From Clostridium sp. Marseille-Q2269 (GTDB lineage Bacteria > Bacillota > Clostridia > Clostridiales > Clostridiaceae), in contig NZ_CALSFS010000012.1 in the NCBI RefSeq assembly GCF_943736985.1, positions 62,001-126,000 on the forward strand: a stretch of 64,000 nt of DNA, written 5' to 3'. Numbering within the stretch: the stretch's first letter is position 1; each line of letters begins with the position of its first letter. Below, piece by piece: positions 28,221 through 38,689 of the stretch. The position numbers and the translations under genes are program-made. The notes under the pieces are model-generated. The model was not told where the DNA came from and ran no database searches. It saw nothing but the letters and a program-made list of their open reading frames with translations.

Positions 28221-29378
28221 TTGAAATTAGGTATAAAAGTTAAAAAAGCTTATTTAGAAGATAGAATTTTAGAAAATGCGTTGTTAATAATTGAAGATGG
28301 TTTAATAAAATCAATTTTAAATTTAAAAGATGAAAAAAATATTAAATTAGATCGAGTTTTAGATATGAAAAATTACAATTTAATGCCAGGATTGATAGAT
28401 ACACATATTCACGGTGGGGCTAGTTTTGATACTATGGATGGAACGTTTCAATCTATTAATGAAATATCAAAGTATTTATCAACTAGAGGAGTAACATCAT
28501 TTGTTCCTACCACAGTAACAGATGATATCTCAAATATAAAAAATGCTGTAGATAATGTAAAGGAATGTATAGAGAAAGTTGAGGGTGCTGAAGTATTGGG
28601 ATCTTATGTGGAAGGTCCATATTTAACTAAAGAGCATAAGGGAGCACATCCAGAAAATTTATTAAAACATATAGATATGGATGAAATAAAAGAAATATTG
28701 GAAGTTGGAGAAGGAACAGTAAAAACCATTACAATTGCTCCAGAAAAAGAAAATTCAATAGAATCTATAAAATATATTACAGATAGAGGGGTAAATGTAT
28801 CTATGGGACATACTAGCTCAGATTATGATAGAGCTATAGAAGCAATAGATGCAGGTGCTAAAATAGCAGTGCATATTTATAATGGTATGAAAGGATTAAA
28901 ACACAGAGAGCCAGCTTTGATAGGGGCTGCATTAACAAGAGATGATGTATATTGTGAGCTTATAGCTGATATGATTCATATACATCCAGCAGCTATAGAT
29001 ATAGTAATAAGATGTAAGGGAAAAGACAAAGTAGTGTTAATTAGTGATGCTATGAGAGCTGGTGGACTAGAAGATGGAGAATATATGCTTGGAACATTGA
29101 AAGTTATAGTGAAAAATGGAGTTGCAAGAACTGAAAGTGGTTCTTTGGCAGGTAGTACAACTAATTTAATGTATTCCATAAAAAATATAATAAAAAATGT
29201 TTCAGTTACAGATATAGATGCTATAAATATGGCTTCATTGAATCCTGCAAGACTCTTAAAAATTGATAAAGAAATAGGAAGCATTAAAGAAGGCAAAAAA
29301 GCAAATTTAGTAGTTGTGGATGATAATTTTAATATAATAAAAACATTTATAAATGGGAAGATCGTATACGAAGTTTAA
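28221..29378 (+). CDS. nagA: N-acetylgalactosamine/glucosamine-6-phosphate deacetylase, TTG start
   Basis: 385-aa amidohydrolase removing acetate from N-acetylhexosamine-6-phosphate. Metal ligands: DTHIHGGASFDTMDG, VEGPYL (Glu), MGHTSSDYD (His), AVHIYNGMKG (His) and LISDAMRAGG (catalytic Asp). TTG start at 28221 after TTGGAGATG. In this operon the product feeds AgaS, so it is probably the GalNAc-6-P enzyme (AgaA role), though activity on GlcNAc-6-P is equally possible by sequence. Confidence 0.92.
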   Translation: MKLGIKVKKAYLEDRILENALLIIEDGLIKSILNLKDEKNIKLDRVLDMKNYNLMPGLIDTHIHGGASFDTMDGTFQSINEISKYLSTRGVTSFVPTTVTDDISNIKNAVDNVKECIEKVEGAEVLGSYVEGPYLTKEHKGAHPENLLKHIDMDEIKEILEVGEGTVKTITIAPEKENSIESIKYITDRGVNVSMGHTSSDYDRAIEAIDAGAKIAVHIYNGMKGLKHREPALIGAALTRDDVYCELIADMIHIHPAAIDIVIRCKGKDKVVLISDAMRAGGLEDGEYMLGTLKVIVKNGVARTESGSLAGSTTNLMYSIKNIIKNVSVTDIDAINMASLNPARLLKIDKEIGSIKEGKKANLVVVDDNFNIIKTFINGKIVYEV

Positions 29379-29426
29379 AAGAATAAAATGGGTAAAGTAA
29401 ATTTAATAAAAAACATAATGATGTAA

Positions 29427-31246
<1,820 letters not shown>

Positions 31247-31455
31247 TATAAAATTTTGTTGTGGTTAATGTTTAATTGTAGGATTAATTTTTGATAAAGG
31301 GGATGTGTTATTTTGTATATCTTCTTTATTTTTGTTCAAAATAGGTATAATTAATTGAAAATATATTATTGTACAATTATAATATATTATGATTGGTCAT
31401 AACAACACTACAATATTTAAGAGCAAAAAAGAAAATATTATAAAGGAGAAGCAAT

Positions 31456-32187
31456 GTGAAACAAATAGACAAGACAAGTAGAATCCCGTTATATTTACAA
31501 CTTATGGATATATTGATAAGTAAAATTGAGAATTCTATGGAAAGGGGAGATAAATTACTTTCTGAAAGAGAAATCTGCGATAAGTATGATGTTAGCAGAT
31601 CAACTGTACGACAGGCTATAAGTGAATTGGAGAAAGATGGATATATATATAAAATTCATGGTAAAGGAACTTTTGTATCTGATAAAAAAGTTCATCAAGA
31701 TTTGATTCAATTCTATAGCTTCACTGATGAAATGAAAAAATTAGGGAAAGCACCTACTTCTAAATTGTTAGAATTTCAAATTATTAAAGCTAATATTACT
31801 TTAAGTAATAAAATGAATGTACCAGAAGAAGAATTGGTTTACCAATTCAAAAGACTGAGACTTGCGGATAATATACCTATGATTGTGGAAACCACATATA
31901 TTCCTTATGACAGATTTAAAGATATAACAAAGGAAAAATTAGAAAATAATCCGTTATATGATATATTAAGAAATGAACATGATTTAAAAATAGATATGGC
32001 AGAAGAAATATTTAGGCCTGTTTTAACTAGTAGTGATGAGGCTAAAATTTTGAAAATAGAAAAAGGAAGTCCCAGCTTAAAAATAGCAAGATATACTTAT
32101 GAAAAAAATAATATAATAGAATATACCGTAAGTATTGCTAGAGGAGATAAATTTAAGTATAGGGTTAAACTTGATAATATAAAATAG
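31456..32187 (+). CDS. GntR/HutC-family regulator with UTRA domain
   Basis: 243-aa sugar-phosphate-responsive repressor. N-terminal winged HTH (about 5-70: SRIPLYLQLMDILISKIENS, LSEREICDKYDVSRSTVRQAISELEKDGYIYKIHGKGTFV) and C-terminal UTRA ligand domain (about 90-240). This HutC/NagR branch binds phosphorylated amino sugars. GTG start at 31456 with AAAGGAGAA upstream; an ATG 2 bases earlier is followed directly by a stop. It follows the catabolic run after a 209-bp gap with its own leader, and probably controls it and itself. Confidence 0.9.
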   Translation: MKQIDKTSRIPLYLQLMDILISKIENSMERGDKLLSEREICDKYDVSRSTVRQAISELEKDGYIYKIHGKGTFVSDKKVHQDLIQFYSFTDEMKKLGKAPTSKLLEFQIIKANITLSNKMNVPEEELVYQFKRLRLADNIPMIVETTYIPYDRFKDITKEKLENNPLYDILRNEHDLKIDMAEEIFRPVLTSSDEAKILKIEKGSPSLKIARYTYEKNNIIEYTVSIARGDKFKYRVKLDNIK

Positions 32188-32700
32188 TATATAATTGCTA
32201 TATTATAAACAGCTAAAATATAATTAAAGACTAGAAAATTTTTCTCATCCATTTTGTTTTATATTTAAAAGTTAAAATAATATATATTCAGAAGTATGTT
32301 TATAAGGATCTAAAGAATATTATAGTAGAAATAATTATGCAGTTAATTATTAGAAAATTTAATATAGAATAATTGCAACTTAAGAACTATTTATGTTAGT
32401 AAGGGATTTTATTTTAGTTATAAGTTTTGTCTTAGAAAAATATTTGATATTTTTCTAATAAGAAGATTGCAAATCTTAATATATATAACATCAAAAGAGT
32501 GATAAATAATTATAAAAAAGTACCTATGAATTAAATTTTTAGGTACTTTTTATTATAATTATAATAAAAAAATATAATTAAATTTAAGTATAATGATAAA
32601 CCCCAAAATATAAGATAGTATAACGTATTCATAAAATTAAAAATCTTGTTAATTAGTATTTAGAATTTAGTGAAATTAGGAAATATTAATGAAATTTTTA
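32188..32700. other. AT-rich spacer between sugar and aromatic operons
   Basis: No credible coding sequence. It contains an 11-bp perfect stem (32432-32442 with 32448-32458, TTAGAAAAATA type) and the terminator at 32515. Nothing else recognisable. Confidence 0.5.
32515..32551 (+). terminator. Intrinsic terminator upstream of the aro operon
   Basis: AAAAAGTACCTA pairs with TAGGTACTTTTT, 14-nt loop, T-rich end. Confidence 0.75.
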
Positions 32701-32728
32701 TTGACATTAGTTTTTTTTCTGTTACAAT
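32701..32728 (+). promoter_or_regulatory. Sigma-A promoter of the aro operon
   Basis: TTGACA (32701-32706), 16-bp spacer, TACAAT (32723-32728). It lies 145 bp before the leader ORF and about 410 bp before aroF, implying a long leader RNA. Confidence 0.7.
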
Positions 32729-32872
32729 AGATTAAAAATAGTTAACAAACTTGAACAATAATTAGTAGATAAATATTTAAGTTTATATTTATGGAAATTT
32801 AAATGTTATAGTATTTTATTTAAAAGTATTCAATTTACACTAAATAGATTAGTTTTATGTTGGAGGAATATT

Positions 32873-33043
32873 ATGGAATCAATAATTAGAAAAGTTAATG
32901 TAGGACAAGTACAATTTAGAAACTTTTATTTTAGCTGGGGCTTTTATTTTAGCGCTAGTACTTTGTCTTACAAAAAAATATTTAAATACTTTTCTAATGA
33001 GAAAATTATAAATTTTAAAACCGATAAAATACTTATAGGTTAA
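32873..33043 (+). CDS. Aromatic-rich leader peptide of the aro operon
   Basis: 56-codon ORF not previously labelled, with a GGAGGA site 6 bp before the ATG. Codons 15-26 read F-R-N-F-Y-F-S-W-G-F-Y-F: eight of twelve are Phe, Tyr or Trp, and further Tyr/Phe occur at codons 33, 37, 39 and 40. The words ttt-tat-ttt-agc occur twice. The reading frame ends 25 bp before a terminator hairpin and 92 bp before aroF, the first enzyme of aromatic biosynthesis. This is the arrangement of a translation-controlled attenuator leader (as for pheA or trp leaders of enterics). No T-box motif is present in the leader. Function is an inference from codon content, position and RNA pairings; the peptide itself probably has no enzymatic role. 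Confidence 0.8.
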   Translation: MESIIRKVNVGQVQFRNFYFSWGFYFSASTLSYKKIFKYFSNEKIINFKTDKILIG

Positions 33044-33098
33044 TACTAAAGTAAATTTTGGTAAGTTAAGAGTCTCATTAAGAGGCTCTTTTTTTTAT
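32885..33098 (+). promoter_or_regulatory. Transcription attenuator of the aro operon
   Basis: Mutually exclusive RNA pairings: segment 1 (32885-32895, ATTAGAAAAGT) is perfectly complementary over 11 bp to segment 2 (32988-32998, ACTTTTCTAAT). Segment 2 continues to 33002 and its TAATGAGA (32995-33002) pairs over 8 bp with TCTCATTA (33073-33080). That target overlaps the 5' arm and loop of the terminator AGAGTCTC/GAGGCTCT (33069-33076 with 33082-33089, then eight T). A second weaker copy of segment 1 (TTAGAAA, 32916-32922) lies inside the control codons. Pairings are read directly; the regulatory sense is inferred. Confidence 0.7.
33069..33098 (+). terminator. Attenuator terminator before aroF
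   Basis: AGAGTCTC and GAGGCTCT (one G-U), 5-nt loop, followed by a run of eight T; the terminator arm of the leader described at 32885-33098. Confidence 0.85.
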
Positions 33099-33135
33099 TT
33101 TAAAATTATTAATAAAACAAAGGGAGATGTAGAAA

Positions 33136-34152
33136 ATGGTAGTAGTATTAGAAAACAATTTATTAAAAAGAGAATCAGAAAGTATCAAAAACAAGATAAG
33201 TAAATTAGGAAATATAGAGATTAGGGAGGTTCAAGGTGATAATTATACAATATTAGGTCTTATAGGTGATACCAGCAATTTAGATCAAAAAGAAATTAGT
33301 TGTATGACTGGGGTAGAAAAGGTTATGCATGTTCAAGAACCTTACAAGAAAGCTAATAGAATTTTTAACCCTAAAGATACTGTAATAGATATAAATGGTA
33401 ATAAAATAGGTGGAAAGAAATTATCTATTATAGCAGGACCGTGCTCTGTAGAAAATGAAAGTCAAATCGTAGAAATTGCCCAAAGTGTAAAATCAGCAGG
33501 AGCATCCTTTTTAAGAGGAGGAGCTTACAAACCAAGAACATCTCCATACAGTTTCCAAGGATTAGAGAGTGAAGGATTAGAACTATTAAAGATTGCAAGA
33601 AGACAAACTAACCTGCCTATAGTTACAGAAATTATGTCCCCTAATTTAGTAGAAAAATTTCAAGAAGATGTAGATATAATTCAAGTTGGAGCAAGAAATA
33701 TGCAAAATTTTGATTTGCTTAAAGAATTAGGTAAGACCAACAAACCAATACTTCTAAAAAGAGGACTAAGTGCCACTATAGAAGAACTTTTAATGTCTGC
33801 TGAATACATAATGGCAGGAGGCAATGAGAATGTAATACTTTGTGAAAGAGGAATTCGTACATTTGAAAAATACACTAGAAATACATTAGATTTAAGTGCA
33901 ATCCCTGCAATAAAGAAATTAAGTCATTTACCTATAATAGTGGATCCAAGTCATGCTGCTGGATTGTGGTGGATGGTAGAACCTTTAACTAAAGCTGCTG
34001 TAGCAGTTGGAGCCGATGGTATAATAGTAGAAGTTCATAATGATCCACAAAATGCTAAATGTGATGGAGCACAATCTATAAGACCAAAAAGATTTGAGAA
34101 ACTAATGAAAGATATAAAAGATATTGCACTTGCAGTTGGGAGAGAAGTATAA
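33136..34152 (+). CDS. aroF: 3-deoxy-7-phosphoheptulonate synthase (DAHP synthase)
   Basis: 338-aa type I-beta DAHP synthase, first step of the shikimate pathway (PEP + erythrose-4-P). Residues 1 to about 70 form a ferredoxin-like regulatory domain as in Thermotoga, which gives feedback sensing of Tyr/Phe. The barrel has IAGPCSVEN, LRGGAYKPRTSPYSFQG, TEIMSP, QVGARNMQNF, LKRGLSATIEE, CERGIRTFE and DPSHAAGLWWMV. First of nine contiguous aro genes; expression is probably set by the leader attenuator upstream. Confidence 0.96.
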   Translation: MVVVLENNLLKRESESIKNKISKLGNIEIREVQGDNYTILGLIGDTSNLDQKEISCMTGVEKVMHVQEPYKKANRIFNPKDTVIDINGNKIGGKKLSIIAGPCSVENESQIVEIAQSVKSAGASFLRGGAYKPRTSPYSFQGLESEGLELLKIARRQTNLPIVTEIMSPNLVEKFQEDVDIIQVGARNMQNFDLLKELGKTNKPILLKRGLSATIEELLMSAEYIMAGGNENVILCERGIRTFEKYTRNTLDLSAIPAIKKLSHLPIIVDPSHAAGLWWMVEPLTKAAVAVGADGIIVEVHNDPQNAKCDGAQSIRPKRFEKLMKDIKDIALAVGREV

Positions 34153-34153
34153 A

Positions 34154-34999
34154 ATGGATTTCTCGGATTTTAATGTATCTATTGTGGGTTTAGGGCTTAT
34201 AGGAGGATCTTTTGCTAAAGCTTTAAAAAAATGTGGTTTTAAAAATTTATGGGCTATAGATATAAATCAAGATAATTTAAAAAAAGCAGAAGAATTAAAT
34301 ATAATAGATAAAGGGTTTACAGAGTCAAGTATTCCTTTAAATAAATCTGACATTACAATAGTATGTTTATATCCTGAATTGGTAATAAATTTTATACAGG
34401 ATAATATAAAAGAATTCAAGAAAAACTCTATAATAACAGATGTTGCAGGGGTTAAATCTAATATAGTTCATGAGATTCAAAATCTAATTTCTGATGATAT
34501 AGATTTCATAGGAGGTCATCCAATAGCAGGAAAAGAAAGCAAGGGGTTTGAGATTTCCTCAGAAAAGATATTTGAAAATGCAGACTATATTTTAACCCCT
34601 ACATCACAAAATAAAACTGAGAATATTAAACTTCTAAAAGAGATTATTAGAGCAATTAAATTTAAGAAAATTATAGAAGTAACTGTGGAAGAACATGATG
34701 AAATGATAGCCTATGTAAGCCAATTGCCTCATATAATAGCTACTGTAATTATGAATAACGGCATGGTAGATAAAGAGAATATATGCATAGGGGGAAGTTT
34801 TAAAGATATCACAAGAGTTTCCAATGTTAATTCTGATTTATGGGTAGAACTTTTAATTAAAAATAGAAGTAATGTAATAAAACAGATAGAATATCTTAAA
34901 AGTCAATTAGGATCTATAGAAGAGTTATTAAAGTTAAAAAAATCTAATGAATTAAAAAGAATATTTGATAAAGGACGAGAGAAAAAAGAGAGGATATGA
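34154..34999 (+). CDS. tyrA: Prephenate dehydrogenase
   Basis: 281-aa NAD(P)-dependent enzyme of tyrosine synthesis (prephenate to 4-hydroxyphenylpyruvate). N-terminal Rossmann motif VSIVGLGLIGGSFAKALKKCG, active-site region GGHPIAGKESKGFE and the His/Arg-containing SQLPHIIATV and GGSFKDITRVSN. The ATG at 34154, 1 bp after the aroF stop, is chosen because it is followed directly by the Rossmann fold. No ACT domain at the C terminus, so no built-in Tyr feedback domain is visible. Confidence 0.93.
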   Translation: MDFSDFNVSIVGLGLIGGSFAKALKKCGFKNLWAIDINQDNLKKAEELNIIDKGFTESSIPLNKSDITIVCLYPELVINFIQDNIKEFKKNSIITDVAGVKSNIVHEIQNLISDDIDFIGGHPIAGKESKGFEISSEKIFENADYILTPTSQNKTENIKLLKEIIRAIKFKKIIEVTVEEHDEMIAYVSQLPHIIATVIMNNGMVDKENICIGGSFKDITRVSNVNSDLWVELLIKNRSNVIKQIEYLKSQLGSIEELLKLKKSNELKRIFDKGREKKERI

Positions 35000-35004
35000 T
35001 GTAG

Positions 35005-36075
35005 GTGAAAAGTTTAAGTATAAACTTGCCTGATACAAGCTATTCTATTTATATTAAAAAAGGTTTATTAGACGAAGTAGGATGTAAAATAAAAAAAATA
35101 TATACTGGACAAAAGATAGCAATAGTTACAGACGATAATGTATATAAATTATATGGTGATAAAATTAAGAATGTATTAGAAAAAAATAATTTCAATATAA
35201 AATTTATTGTCATAGAAAACGGAGAAAAAAGTAAATCAATAAGTGTACTTCAGGATATATATAACGGATTTTTAAATTTTAATCTTACAAGAAGTGATCT
35301 AATAATAACTTTTGGAGGTGGAGTTGTAGGTGATATAGGAGGATTTGCTGCAGCTACATTTTTAAGAGGAGTACCATTTATACAAATTCCTACCACATTA
35401 CTTTCTCAAATTGATAGTAGTATAGGAGGAAAAGTTGCAGTTAATTTAGGAAGAGGGAAAAATTTAATAGGCAACTTTTATCATCCTAAAGTTGTATTTA
35501 TAGATCCAGAAGTTTTAAAAACATTAGATAAGAGAGTTTTTAATGATGGATTAAGTGAATGTATAAAATATGGCTGTATAAAAGATGAGGGGCTTTTTTC
35601 AAAGCTTTTAAATTATGATTCTTACGAAGATCTTTATAAAAATATAGAATATATAATATATAGTTGTTGTAGTATAAAAAAAGAATTTGTGGAACATGAT
35701 GAAAAAGATACAGGTAAAAGAATGATTCTTAACTTTGGACATACTATAGGACATGCTATAGAACAATATTTTAGCTATGACGTATATACACATGGAGAAG
35801 CGGTGGCCATTGGTATGTATATAATAGTAAATAATTCTGAAATCATAGGTGAAACTAAGAAAGGTACAGCAAAAAAAATAAAAGAATTATTAATTAAATA
35901 TAATTTACCTTGGAATGTGGAAAAAATGGATATGAATGAAATTATAAAAACAATTAATTTAGATAAAAAGATAGATGGAAATAATATAAATTTGATTTTG
36001 ATTAAAAATATAGGAGAAAGTTTTATAAAGAAAATAAAAAAAGAACAAGCATCAAAATATATAATTGGATGTTAA
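35005..36075 (+). CDS. aroB: 3-dehydroquinate synthase, GTG start
   Basis: 356-aa NAD- and zinc-dependent enzyme turning DAHP into 3-dehydroquinate. NAD loop FGGGVVGDIGGFAAATFLRGV, substrate motif PTTLLSQIDSSIGGKVAVN, zinc ligands in LSECIKYG (Glu), NFGHTIGHAIE and THGEAVAIGM. GTG start 5 bp after tyrA. Followed by a 252-bp gap before aroA that has no terminator I can see. Confidence 0.96.
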   Translation: MKSLSINLPDTSYSIYIKKGLLDEVGCKIKKIYTGQKIAIVTDDNVYKLYGDKIKNVLEKNNFNIKFIVIENGEKSKSISVLQDIYNGFLNFNLTRSDLIITFGGGVVGDIGGFAAATFLRGVPFIQIPTTLLSQIDSSIGGKVAVNLGRGKNLIGNFYHPKVVFIDPEVLKTLDKRVFNDGLSECIKYGCIKDEGLFSKLLNYDSYEDLYKNIEYIIYSCCSIKKEFVEHDEKDTGKRMILNFGHTIGHAIEQYFSYDVYTHGEAVAIGMYIIVNNSEIIGETKKGTAKKIKELLIKYNLPWNVEKMDMNEIIKTINLDKKIDGNNINLILIKNIGESFIKKIKKEQASKYIIGC

Positions 36076-36327
36076 TTTAACTTCTTGTGTTAGTTAATAT
36101 TTTATATTGAAATTACTCTTTTTAAAGTTAAAGAATATCTAAATACAAAAATATTAATATAGTATTTTCAAGATTAAAGAAATTTAGTTAGCACAATAAG
36201 GTAAGTTATAAATAAGATGTGTTATTTAAATATAGATACTTTATTATAAAAGTTAATAATTATAGTTAGTAAAAAATTTTAATATAAAAAATTTATAATT
36301 AAAGATGGAAGAAAAGCGGGGAGATTT

Positions 36328-37620
36328 ATGAAAGATTTAAAAATAGAACCAAGCAACTTAAGCGGTAATATAAGCATACCTCCTTCCAAGAGCATGAGTC
36401 ATAGAGCTATAATTTGTGCTAGTTTAAGTGAAGGAACAACTAAGATAGAAAACATCATTTTTTCAAATGATATAATAGCTACGTGTGATGCTATGACATC
36501 ATTAGGGACAAATATAGAATGCTTGAAAAATCAAAGTGAAATTTATATACAAGGTAAAGAAAAATTGGAATTGATTAATGATGTAATTGATTGTAATGAA
36601 TCTGGTTCTACTATAAGATTTTTAATACCTATAGCATTGACTCAAAACAATAAGGTTACTTTTAAGGGAAAAGGAAAATTAGTAGAAAGACCATTGGATG
36701 TGTATTATAAAATTTTTGATGAGAAAGATATAGAGTACAAAAATGCAAATAATAAACTTCCATTAGAATTAAAAGGTCCATTAGTATCTGGAACTTATAA
36801 ATTAAGAGGTGATGTTAGCTCTCAATTTATAAGTGGATTACTATTTGCATTACCACTTTTACATGGAGATTCTAAAATAATAATAACAACTAACCTTGAA
36901 TCTAAAGGCTATGTAGACTTAACACTTCAGATGCTTAAGAGATTTAATATAGATATAGAAAATAAGAAGTACAAAGAATTTTATATAAAAGGTAATCAAA
37001 AATATTCCAGTATGAATTATAATGTTGAAGGTGATTTTTCACAAGCTGCTTTCTTTTTAGTGGCTGGTATATTAGGTGGAAATATAGTATGTTGTAATAT
37101 AAATATACATTCTGTTCAAGGTGATAAGAAAATATTAAAAATAATAGAAGATATGGGTGCAAATATAAAAGTAGAAAATGATAAAGTTAGAGTTTTAAAA
37201 TCTTGTACATATGGAATTGATATAGATGTATCACAGTGCCCAGATTTAGTTCCTATACTTTCTGTATTAGCAGCTTTAAGCAAAGGAAAAACTAGAATAA
37301 TAAATGCTAAAAGATTAAGAATAAAGGAATGTGATAGATTAAGAGCTATGGCTACAGAACTTAAAGTTCTTGGAGCAGAAATTGAAGAATTAGAGGACGG
37401 ATTAGTTATTACAGGAAAAGACATGTTAAAGGGTGGAATAGTAGATAGTTGGAATGATCATAGAATAGCTATGGCTTTAGCTATAGCTTCAATAAAATGT
37501 ACAGAGCCTGTTATAATAAAAAATACAGATGCAGTTAATAAATCTTATCCTGATTTTTGGGAAGATTTTAAAATGCTTGGAGGTAAAGTAAATGAGTGGA
37601 GTATGGGGAAAAAAAATTAA
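36328..37620 (+). CDS. aroA: EPSP synthase (3-phosphoshikimate 1-carboxyvinyltransferase)
   Basis: 430-aa two-lobed enzyme joining PEP and shikimate-3-phosphate. Conserved: SIPPSKSMSHRAIICASLSEG (Lys and Ser-rich loop), ESGSTIRFLIPI, RPLDVYY, DVSSQFISGLLFA, RIKECDRLRAMATELKVLGAE and SWNDHRIAMALAIAS. The GxxxS/R pattern corresponds to a normal enzyme; class assignment for inhibitor sensitivity is not attempted. GGGGAG ribosome site. Overlaps aroC by 29 bp. Confidence 0.96.
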   Translation: MKDLKIEPSNLSGNISIPPSKSMSHRAIICASLSEGTTKIENIIFSNDIIATCDAMTSLGTNIECLKNQSEIYIQGKEKLELINDVIDCNESGSTIRFLIPIALTQNNKVTFKGKGKLVERPLDVYYKIFDEKDIEYKNANNKLPLELKGPLVSGTYKLRGDVSSQFISGLLFALPLLHGDSKIIITTNLESKGYVDLTLQMLKRFNIDIENKKYKEFYIKGNQKYSSMNYNVEGDFSQAAFFLVAGILGGNIVCCNINIHSVQGDKKILKIIEDMGANIKVENDKVRVLKSCTYGIDIDVSQCPDLVPILSVLAALSKGKTRIINAKRLRIKECDRLRAMATELKVLGAEIEELEDGLVITGKDMLKGGIVDSWNDHRIAMALAIASIKCTEPVIIKNTDAVNKSYPDFWEDFKMLGGKVNEWSMGKKN

Positions 37621-38674
37621 TATATCCATTTTTGGAGAATCCCATGGAGAAGCAATTGGGATAGTAATGGACGGATTGCCTAGTGGATTAAAATTAGATT
37701 TAAATTATATAGATTATGAAATGAAAAGAAGGGCTCCAGGTAAGAACTCAATATCTACAGCTAGAAAAGAACAAGATAGGTTTGATATATTAAGTGGGTA
37801 TTTTGAAGAAAGAACCACAGGAACTCCTTTATGTGCCATTATAAAAAATAGTGATAAAAAATCTAAAGATTACTCAAAGATTAAAGAAGTAATGAGACCA
37901 GGACATGCAGATTTTACAGGTAATATTAAATATGAAGGATATAATGATTATAGAGGAGGAGGGCATTTTTCAGGTAGAATAACTGCGCCCCTAGTATTTG
38001 CAGGGGCAGTAGCAAAGCAAATATTAGAAAAAAAGGGTGTAGTTATAGGAAGCCACATAAAATCTATTAAATATATACAGGATACTAATTTTAATTTAAT
38101 TGATATAAAAGAAGAGCAACTTAAAGAACTAAGATTAGAAGAGTTTCCTACAATAGATAAAGATAAAAAGGAAGAGATGAAAGAAATAATTTTACAAGCA
38201 AAAGAAAGAGGAGATTCTGTGGGAGGAATAGTAGAGTGTGCTGCTATTAATTTAGATTCCGGATTAGGAAGTCCTTTCTTTGATTCTATAGAAAGTACCC
38301 TATCACATTTGTTATTTTCAATTCCAGCAATAAAGGGTGTGGAATTTGGAGCTGGATTTGATATAACTGAAATGCTTGGTTCAGAATCTAATGATGAATT
38401 TTATTATGAAGATAATAAGGTAAAGACTTATAGTAATAATAATGGAGGAATATTAGGTGGAATAACTAATGGAATGCCACTTGTTTTTAGATGTGCCATA
38501 AAGCCTACCCCATCTATATCGAAGACTCAAAGAACTATAGATATAAATAAAAAGGAAAATGTTATTTTAAATGTTACAGGAAGGCACGATCCTTGTATAG
38601 TTCAAAGAGCTGTGCCTGTAATAGAAGCAGTAACAGCTATTGCTCTATTAGATGTTTATTTAAATAAAAATTAA
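37592..38674 (+). CDS. aroC: Chorismate synthase
   Basis: 360-aa FMN-dependent enzyme that makes chorismate from EPSP. Signatures: FGESHGEAIGIVMDGLPSG at the N terminus, RPGHADFTGNIKYEGYNDY, RGGGHFSGRITA and the C-terminal TGRHDPCIVQRAVPVIEA. Starts inside the 3' end of aroA in another frame, so translation is coupled. Full length. Confidence 0.97.
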   Translation: MSGVWGKKINISIFGESHGEAIGIVMDGLPSGLKLDLNYIDYEMKRRAPGKNSISTARKEQDRFDILSGYFEERTTGTPLCAIIKNSDKKSKDYSKIKEVMRPGHADFTGNIKYEGYNDYRGGGHFSGRITAPLVFAGAVAKQILEKKGVVIGSHIKSIKYIQDTNFNLIDIKEEQLKELRLEEFPTIDKDKKEEMKEIILQAKERGDSVGGIVECAAINLDSGLGSPFFDSIESTLSHLLFSIPAIKGVEFGAGFDITEMLGSESNDEFYYEDNKVKTYSNNNGGILGGITNGMPLVFRCAIKPTPSISKTQRTIDINKKENVILNVTGRHDPCIVQRAVPVIEAVTAIALLDVYLNKN

Positions 38675-38689
38675 AAGTAGGTGTTCTTT

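Noticed and set aside
32735-33135. T-box before aroF
   Set aside because: No GGTGGNACCGCG-type antiterminator sequence and no stem I elements are present; the leader is explained better by a translated peptide.
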